Below, piece after piece: positions 57,122 through 64,000 of a stretch of DNA of 64,000 nt (its first letter is position 1; each line of letters begins with the position of its first letter). Position numbers and translations under genes: made by a program. The notes beneath the pieces are model-generated. The model made no database searches. It worked only from the letters and a program-made list of their open reading frames with translations, and was not told the DNA's origin. This DNA comes from Cryptomeria japonica (Eukaryota; Streptophyta; Pinopsida; Cupressales; Cupressaceae): positions 838,987,388 through 839,051,387 of the forward strand of contig NC_081411.1 of the NCBI RefSeq assembly GCF_030272615.1, written 5' to 3'.

Positions 57122-58364
57122 TATAGTGTCATTAAATTGTGACCCTGGAAATTTACAACTGCATTAGGGTCCTCATGCATGCGAACTTGAATCCTCTAGC
57201 CTGATCAGAGATCAAAGAGTGCTCAACTTGTGAAAACTGCTTCTTCCTTGGCCTCCACATAAGTCTATCCACACTCTTCCCTGAAGATAGGGGTAGGATA
57301 GGGGCATGGCACCCCTATCCCCACTTGGATAGGGGCATGATGCCCTTTTCCTTCCAGAACAGGGGCATGGTGTCCCTATCCCTGGCCTATTTTGGGGTAG
57401 GACCTTTCTAGTGCAAATATTGTGGGTTGTGCAGTGAGCGGGAAATCTCCCCGATGTCGGCTTGTGATGAAATTCAAATAATTCAAACATGTATTTAAGG
57501 GGAATTTGTCCTCTCATTTTCATAAGTTGAAGTTCAATAAGTTGGAGAGATTCAAGTTGCATAAGCAATCAAGCATTCAAGCATTCTGTTGTAGCATTGA
57601 GCATTCTCAAGTCTCCCTTCAAGGCTAGGTGTTGCATTCAAGTCAAGGATTCAACCATTAAAGAGGAGATCCCTTTCAACATTCAATTCCACACAAGAAT
57701 TTCTATCAACATTGCTACTACAACCTCCCTTGAGGTGATTTACAATTCAGTCTTTCATTTACATCTACTTGCAAGTACTTTCTTTCATTACTTGGTTAAT
57801 TCCAAAACTGGGGTTTGATCTAAAGGCAAAGCCCCAATCCCAACACATTTTCCTCTCTTTTCTATGTGTAGGTTGTAGGTATGCATCTATACTTTGGGAT
57901 TTAGGCTTCATTTTGTAGAGGCAGAAAAACCCTTTTTGTTTCATGGATTTTTCGGAGGACCATGTACATTCCCGCCATGGTATGAACAAATTTTCATCAA
58001 ATTTGTAGGGCGATTCCATCTTAACATTTTTCTGGCAAATCTAGGTGCACAGCTTCATCCCATATTTAGATCTCAAGTTATAATCAATTCTTTGTCATTT
58101 TTGCACTACATAATTCAATCAATTTCATTTCCATTTCAAACCAAAGAAAAGGGAATAAGGGGATCATCATAACATCTTTAATTCATTCATAATTCAATCT
58201 ATCATCTTTGAGTGGAGATTGCATCTAGTGAATTACCCCTTATCTCTCTAATGTAATGGTGAAAAGTGCTTGAAGGATAATCAATAGTGAAACTCTCATC
58301 TCTCTTTGAGGGAAAGGGTTAGTTTTCCTCTTGATCTATCACTTATCATTTTCCCACCATTATA
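57122..58364 (+). repeat. E9 5' LTR
   Basis: 1243 bp. Starts TATAGTGTCAT where E6 has TGTAGTGTCAT and ends CACCATTATA. Holds three GGATAGGGG-type hairpin units at 57296-57381, where E6 LTRs have one. Confidence 0.9.
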
Positions 58365-58439
58365 TTTTGGTAAACCCGACATCTTGCATGCTTTGCTTTG
58401 AACAAAATTGCATGTTTTTCATTTACAAGTTTAAATTTT

Positions 58440-59340
58440 CTGCAAACTTAGTGGTTAAATAATTAAAAATCCTAGTTTTAAAATTTAAAATTGAACTTGT
58501 GATTTGTAAAAATTGCTTGCGTTTATCTTAGATCTGAAAATTGTTGTGTTTGTCACATTCAATTTCCTCATTGTCTTGTTCAAATTGCAATTAAAATTTA
58601 CAAAATTAAGAGGTTACTTGTGAAAACCCTAATTTTCAAAAATCATATTGAACTTGTGCAAAAATTGGATTTCAACTTGATTTTCAGATTTCTGATTATT
58701 CTCAGATTTGTCTTCAAACCCACAATTCAAATTTCCAATTTCTCCCCTTTTTCCCAAAATTCAAATTTTAAAATTAAGTGGTTAGGTCATCAAAACCTAA
58801 TTTTCAAAATTAATTGGATTTTGTGTGAATTTCAAATCAATTTCAGTTACATTCAAATTTCTAAGGTGTCCCTATCCATTAGGTTTGACCCTTTTCCAAA
58901 TTGCACTTCAATTCCTCTGTTTCTTCAAAACCCTAATAGGGTCCTATTTTCACCTTTGTGTCTTTATTTCTCCCATCGAGAGATTGTAAAATTCACCAAT
59001 TTTTTCGGGTCAGCTTTAAAATCATTATAATATCCATCTTTGAAAATTTCAAAAAAATTTGGTTGGACCATGTGTGTTCCCACCACGGTCATCGGTTGTT
59101 TTCCCAAAATTTTGGGAGACTATTATGACTATATTTATTAGCCTAAATCTGAAAGATTGGCTGATTTTATAAATTTTTGAACCCTCTAGAATCGAAAATA
59201 CCTTCAAAATTCAGCATTTCAACTTCCAAGAATTTTTTTAAAATGAAGAGGTTAATTATAGTTTGCCCTGATTTTAAAAATCCCAATTTTAAAATTAAGT
59301 GGTATTCCCTTGGCCCAAATTTTAAATTTCCATTTTCCTT
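58440..59340 (+). repeat. E9 leader repeats with AAACCCTAATTTT core
   Basis: Units near 58445, 58612 and 58775 match the E6 array, each with CTTAGTGGTTA-like then AAAACCCTAATTTT sequence. Degraded units follow near 59248 and 59296. Confidence 0.72.
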
Positions 59341-59566
59341 CCATTTTTGGAAATTGTGTTATCCCCTTCTTCCAACAAAGTTCAAATTGTGTAATCATTA
59401 TTTCCTTACATTTTGCATTACTCAATTTTTGTAAGCTTTGTCCTACAATTTAAAATTCAAATTTTCCCTCTAGTGCATGAGTTTTACCACTATTAGTCCT
59501 ACCTATTCTATCCCTATTATATGAAGCATTAGAATTAAGGCTTCCTAAGGTTTAATTACCAAGGAG

Positions 59567-60721
59567 ATGGAGCCTAATTTGGGTGACTTCTTTAATGAGG
59601 ATCATGCTAATTCTTCCCATCCTAATCATGTGCCTATTCACCCTATTGATGGATCTCATGATGAAGAAGAGGCTTTAACTAGGGTTTCTTTAGATCAACT
59701 TTCCACATTGGACAATCAATTTGATAGCTTTCAACAATGGATGTCCCAAGAATACCCTAATAGTGAAGCTCTCCCATTAATTGAAGGTCTTAAGTGCATG
59801 CTTCAAAGTTATAAGAATTGAATTGATATATTGTGTGGCATTGCATATATTGTTGCTTTTAATGTCATGCCCATCAAGAGTTGTGCCAAAACCCTAGGTT
59901 ACTCACAACCTTCAACACAAGTTAATTCCTCTGTTCCTTTGACCAATCCTATGACTAGTATTCCTAATTTCACATCTAACATCATGGATAATTCAACTCA
60001 AAATGTCATTCCTACAACCATAGGTCATGGGGGCAATCCCTCTTCTTCATTTAATCCTCCATCATTACCTATGTCTTCCATAAATGTTCCTACTATTCCT
60101 GAACAAATCAGTGTGACACAAGGGGGCAATTCCTTCAACAACTTTATTCCTCCTTTAAGTATCCCTTTTCCTACCCAATCATCACCAATTCCTACTTATC
60201 ATAGTGTCCCACCACCTTATTCTCATTCCATGCCTTCTTTCAACAACATAACACCACATTCTCAGTCACCTATGTCTAACATCCATTCTTCAACCGAAAT
60301 GACAATTAGCAATCTTGCCCAAACTGTGTCTTCCTTACAACAACAAATTGCTTCCATGAGTCAATCCAAGTTTAGCGTGCCCACCTTTGATGTTGGGAGC
60401 CCACTTTCTCTTGATATTGTTAACAACGTGTCACCTAAACATGTTGAGATCCCTCAATTGGAACTCTATAATGGAAAAGGTAATCCTCTTATGCATTTCA
60501 AAACATTTCAAACCTTGTGTACTGCTTTTGCTTATGATCAATGATTGCTTTCAAAACTGTTTACAAGAAGACTAAGAGATAAATCCTTACAATGGTATTA
60601 CTCTCTGCATTCTTATTCTATCACTTCCTTTCAACAATTGGCAAATTCTTTTATCCAACAATTTTGAAACAACATTGGTCCTAAAATCACTTTGACTGAT
60701 TTAATGCATTGTAAACAAGGT
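59567..60721 (+). pseudogene. E9 gypsy gag, truncated
   Basis: Reads MEPNLGDFFNEDHANSSHPN, DNQFDSFQQWMSQEYPNSEALP, a stop near 59819, a Pro/Ser-rich linker (60000-60300), TVSSLQQQIASMSQSKFSVP, a second stop near 60541, and the gag core start LLSKLFTRRLRDKSLQWYYS through TLTDLMHCKQG. A likely start lies further upstream, in line with MSFTTIS of E6. The finger and protease are missing because E10 is inserted. Its central linker is open for longer than that of E6. Confidence 0.87.
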
Positions 60722-61186
60722 TGTTGGGACCTATAAAATCTTGAGGGTTTAAGGTTTTTGATTTTTCATGAAAACATTTAGAAAAATTAAACCTTCGTAG
60801 CACATTATTGTAATTCATATTGAACTTGAACCCTTGAACCTTTTTGCTTCAAGGGTCAAGGTTCAACCATTTCTCTTGTTTGAGTCATGGCTTTGTAATG
60901 TCTTTTAATAAGGAAGTGAGAATGCGTTATGTCAGTTTTGAACCATTTGCAAATCGGTTCAAGGTTCAAGGTTCAAAACGTCCCTTTCTTTTGATAAAAG
61001 GTCTTTTCTCATTACTTTTTCCACTTAAGTGGAAGGGTCTATGCATCATCAAGAGTGGCCACCTTTTAAAGTCTAGGTCTGGGTGGATTCTGATAAGTTT
61101 TTAATTATTCCTAAGTCTTATGTCTTTTCCCATGTCTCTGTCGGGTTTTTCTAAAGATCGAGAAAGTTTCTTTAGATCTCGTAGTT

Positions 61187-63086
61187 GTCACTATACCACA
61201 AAAAAAAAGTGCTTGATGGTTATCACCCATGACTTGGCACCAAACCACTAGTGGTGAACCATGGCTGACAGTTAATGCAAGCAGTTCAGGCAAATAAAGA
61301 TCTGTAGGCATTTGGGGAGGCATCAAAGTTTTATAAACAATGCAATGGCACGTGTATAGTTCAGGCCCAGACCAGAACCATCCTCTCTAGATAGTCCAAG
61401 GAAGAAATTTTAGTTGCCAGTGCCATTGGGTATCGGTAGAGGATTTTTCATGCTACATCGATAACTCGATAAGAGGTGCAGAGCGCAGAAAGATGCCATC
61501 GACCATCAGGTTAGCATGTTTGGAGAGGTCCTGATGACCTGATGGAAAGGCCCAAGCATGGTCCATTTATCCCACATTGGTCATGGGGAGGATAATTTTA
61601 GTATTTAAAGGAAAATCCCCATACATATTAAGTGTCAAAGCTTACGGGCTTCTAGTAAGTAGCAACTCAGAAGTGGTGCCCCCCCCATGTGCATCTCAAA
61701 GTGCCTAAATTTTATAGCAGAAAGGAAAAATAACCAGCAAGCAAGTCAGGTAGATCAATGGTGATTGCAAAAGATCAAATGGTTATCACTCTGTCACAAC
61801 ATAAATATGCTCACTAGATATCACTGCAACTTGGTGAAAAAGAACGTGCCGAAAAGGGGTGATCGGTCAAGGTAAGGATCGAGCAGGTTTGAGCCAATCG
61901 AACAACTATCGCTATACCACCATGTGAAAGTGCTCGACTGTTAATAGCTGTGACTTGGTGACTAATGAGGTGGTAGACAAGTGGCAGACACGTGGTGACA
62001 TCATGGCACAAGAGAGAGCCACTCAAGAGAGGCTAATGATCAAGCAGATCGCTAAAATCCAATGGAAAATTCAAGGTAGATCAACGGTAGGGTGAAATTC
62101 TGAGGCTAACCATGACTGTCATTGTGCCGTGGTTTTGAAGTGCCTGAAATGAATACCCTCATGATAGGTGGCACTGAGATGGACTCTAAGCAAATCATGA
62201 GGTGCCACATGGTGACACGTAGCTAATGAGGTGGAAGGTCCAGTGGTAACATGAGGAAGATAGGTGGCATGTCATCAAAATGAACAGTGAGTAGACCTTG
62301 GCTTCAATGGACCTCTAAATGGACTCACTGAAGGCATCAGTTTCATCGACATGAAAGGTGTCAATGAAAATAGGGTTTTGATAAGACATGAAAATGGCTG
62401 GCCGAAAAGGAAGTTTGGCTAAAAGAATGATGCTGAACAAACCAAACCAAGTAGTGGGTCCAGTGGCACCGACGTGGTGGATGAGGGTGCACTTAGATGG
62501 ATCAGGTGGTGAACCAGAGGTTGACACATGGCAGACCTGATAGATAGGTGGTGCCTAGGTAGATCTCAGAATGAATCAGGGGGTGCCAAGTGGTGACAAA
62601 TGACAAAGAGGGGAGAAGATTAGCTAAGGTAAAGTCCTAGCAGGTTAAGAAGATCTAACGGCTGGGCGAGATGATCCAATGGTTTTCACTATGTTGCAAT
62701 GGAAAGATGATCACCAAATATCCCCTGTGACTTAGTGAAAAAGCAGGTGTGGAAAAGGAAAGTGGCCAGGTATTAAGGATCAAGCAGGTTGAGGGAAGAT
62801 CTATGGTCATTGCTATACTGCCATGTGAAAGTGCTCATTGGTTATCACCCGCAACATAGTAATTGGCAAGGTGGTAGTTGAGGTGGCTATCTAGATGGAT
62901 CCAAAGGAAAATTAGGATGTGCCATGTGTCGGGCCCGTCAGAATAGAAAGTGATAGAGGGAGCCACTCAGGCGAGGTAAAGGATGGGCAAGTCAAGGCAG
63001 ATCAATGGTGATCCGAGGGAAATTAATGGTTGTCGCCAAGTCGCAACAAAAAGTTGCTCGATGGCTAATAGCCATGACTTGGCGAC
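61187..63086 (+). repeat. Dispersed 55-nt structured repeat units
   Basis: Units at 61187-61241, 61785-61838, 61908-61962, 62685-62739, 62809-62863 and 63032-63086, plus a degraded relative near 62116. The best unit (63032-63086) folds as a perfect three-way junction: GTCGCCAAGTC/GACTTGGCGAC outer stem, GCAAC-A5-GTTGC, TCG linker, ATGGCT-AAT-AGCCAT. Confidence 0.75.
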
Positions 63087-63249
63087 CAAGCAGTGGGGCC
63101 TGATGGAAAAGAAGACCAGTTCAGAAGAAACAAAGAGCTTCATTCTAGCAATGAGTCCAAGCGGTGCTGAGGTGGCAGGATAAGGACCCTAGAGCCAATT
63201 AGGGGGTGCCATGTGAAGGTGATGCATGGCAGAGATCTACGTGGCAAGA

Positions 63250-64000
63250 TTCAAAGGTTTAAAATATAATTTCAGAGTGTGGTGAAAAGGTAGAAAATTA
63301 AATGACCAACTTACAGAGGGATTGATGGTTGAAGGATTATTTTTTGGCCCAAATATGGATTTATCATATATCATTGGAAATCTCTCAATCTGAGGAATTT
63401 GATTCTGCAATCAAGTGTAGCCCACATCAAGTATTTTTGGGGTAGTTACCTCATGATCTCAGAAGTTATTTTTTAGTCAGGAAGATTAGATTTTTTGCAG
63501 GCCAAGTTGTGCAAAATAGTTATTGCTGAAAGATAGGGTAGTTGCCATTGTTAGAGAATGAAATCTGATTTTGTCCTTCCTTCCTTCTTATTCGAGAATC
63601 TTCTCATTTTGTAGAGGTTCCAAATTTTTTTGTGAGCAGAGGCTCCATAATCTTGGTTTCCATTCTTCTGAGTTTTTCCAAGTTTGTATAGTGTAATGTC
63701 TTCTTTCAAGTAATAGAGCATCTTCTTGTTGTAGATGTTTTCTATTGTAGGTCACATATATGTAAGGCATATATACAATTTATTGGATTGTCTTTAGGCC
63801 TTCTCTTATTTTCAATAAATCCAGTCTTCAAGGGAGTTTGGGTTTGTTCTCTCAAAGTGAGAGTGTAATGGTTGGTCTTAGATACTCTTCAAGGAAGATT
63901 TTAAATTCAATGAATAATCATTTTGGATTCAGGATAATGTCTGGATATGTATGATCCTTTGTTTGAGTTTAGAATGTATTAATGAGAGGTATTAATATAG
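63250..64000 (+). other. E10 AT-rich region to window end
   Basis: No coding sequence. It contains the TATA-like and AATAAA signals noted for E10, and nothing else I recognise. Confidence 0.5.

Larger units (their letters stand above)
57122..60721 (+). mobile_element. E9: second copy of the E6 family, cut by E10
   Basis: 5' LTR 57122-58364, primer site, AAACCCTA-type leader repeats, then the gag start. It matches E6 but has a shorter leader: sequence equivalent to about 25618-34003 of E6 (excluding E7) is absent. The gag stops at 60721 where E10 begins. It is inserted in the E4 3' LTR. Confidence 0.9.
15245..64000 (+). mobile_element. E4: copia-like element with extra ORF, right end off-window
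   Basis: The 5' LTR starts TGTTGGCATTTGACTGAACT at 15245 and ends at 40380, followed by ATTGGTATCAGAGCC. The 3' LTR starts with the same 20 bases at 56271, preceded by the tract AAAGGGGGAGAT. Between them lie gag with zinc knuckles and a long extra ORF. No protease, integrase, RT or RNase H is visible, so E4 looks non-autonomous. It is interrupted by E5, E6 (holding E7), E8, and E9 (holding E10). Its insertion site is inside E1. Confidence 0.88.
60722..64000 (+). mobile_element. E10: unidentified insertion starting TGTTGGGACC, probably a long LTR
   Basis: Begins TGTTGGGACCTATAAAATC immediately after the E9 gag is cut, and continues to the window end without coding sequence. A TATA-like CATATATACAATTT lies near 63768 and AATAAA at 63814-63819, as in an LTR promoter and polyadenylation region. 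If it is an LTR it exceeds 3.2 kb. The other end is off-window, so the class is inferred. It holds a dispersed array of 55-nt structured units. Confidence 0.5.

Noticed and set aside
61000-63250. tRNA or structured RNA gene in E10
   Set aside because: The three-way junction lacks tRNA box A/B and an anticodon arm, and several units are degenerate; I report it as a repeat and not as an RNA gene.

Overview
This window is plant nuclear DNA made almost entirely of LTR retrotransposons inserted into one another. Ty1/copia polyproteins, Ty3/gypsy polyproteins with a C-x2-H-x4-H-x4-C gag finger, tRNA-iMet primer sites (TGGTATCAGAGC) and 0.9-1.4 kb LTRs all point to a land plant with a large, repeat-laden genome. 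A gymnosperm is plausible, but I cannot name the species. I see no host gene, tRNA, rRNA or CRISPR array. Almost every reading frame carries stops or frameshifts.

The layers can be read from exact junctions. E1 is the oldest frame, a minus-strand copia element at 7616-8713 and 14881-15244. Three elements interrupt it: E2, a minus-strand gypsy element (1-7615, running off the left edge); E3, a minus-strand copia element (8714-14880, target duplication ACCAT); and E4, a plus-strand copia-like element that starts at 15245 and runs past the window end. Everything right of 15245 lies inside E4. Its 5' LTR is split by E5 (15514-23363, target duplication CAGGC) and E6 (23433-39470, target duplication CTATG). 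E6 itself holds E7, a nearly complete minus-strand copia element (26030-32784, target duplication TTTTC). E4's gag is split by E8 (40855-51299, minus strand, target duplication GTCTC/ATCTC). Its 3' LTR is split by E9 (57122-60721, a second copy of the E6 family), which is broken by E10 (60722 to the end).

Functionally the elements fall into groups. E7 still shows every copia domain (gag, protease, integrase, reverse transcriptase, RNase H). E1 and E3 have lost integrase. E2 encodes gag, protease, a G-patch and reverse transcriptase. E6 and E9 encode gag only or gag plus protease. E5 and E8 encode an unrecognised Pro/Ser/His-rich protein with W-[IV]-P-K motifs; they share the TGTAGACA terminus and a long leader with E2, so E2-like elements are candidate helpers. 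E4 has a gag with CCHC knuckles plus a long extra ORF resembling uncharacterised plant transposon-associated proteins.

The signals that ordinary annotation does not explain are mostly structured non-coding elements: a repeated 55-nt three-way-junction motif in E10, a paired mini-hairpin downstream of the orphan ORF in E5 and E8, a U5 hairpin with a C-tract loop in the copia LTRs, and a leader shared by E2, E5 and E8.
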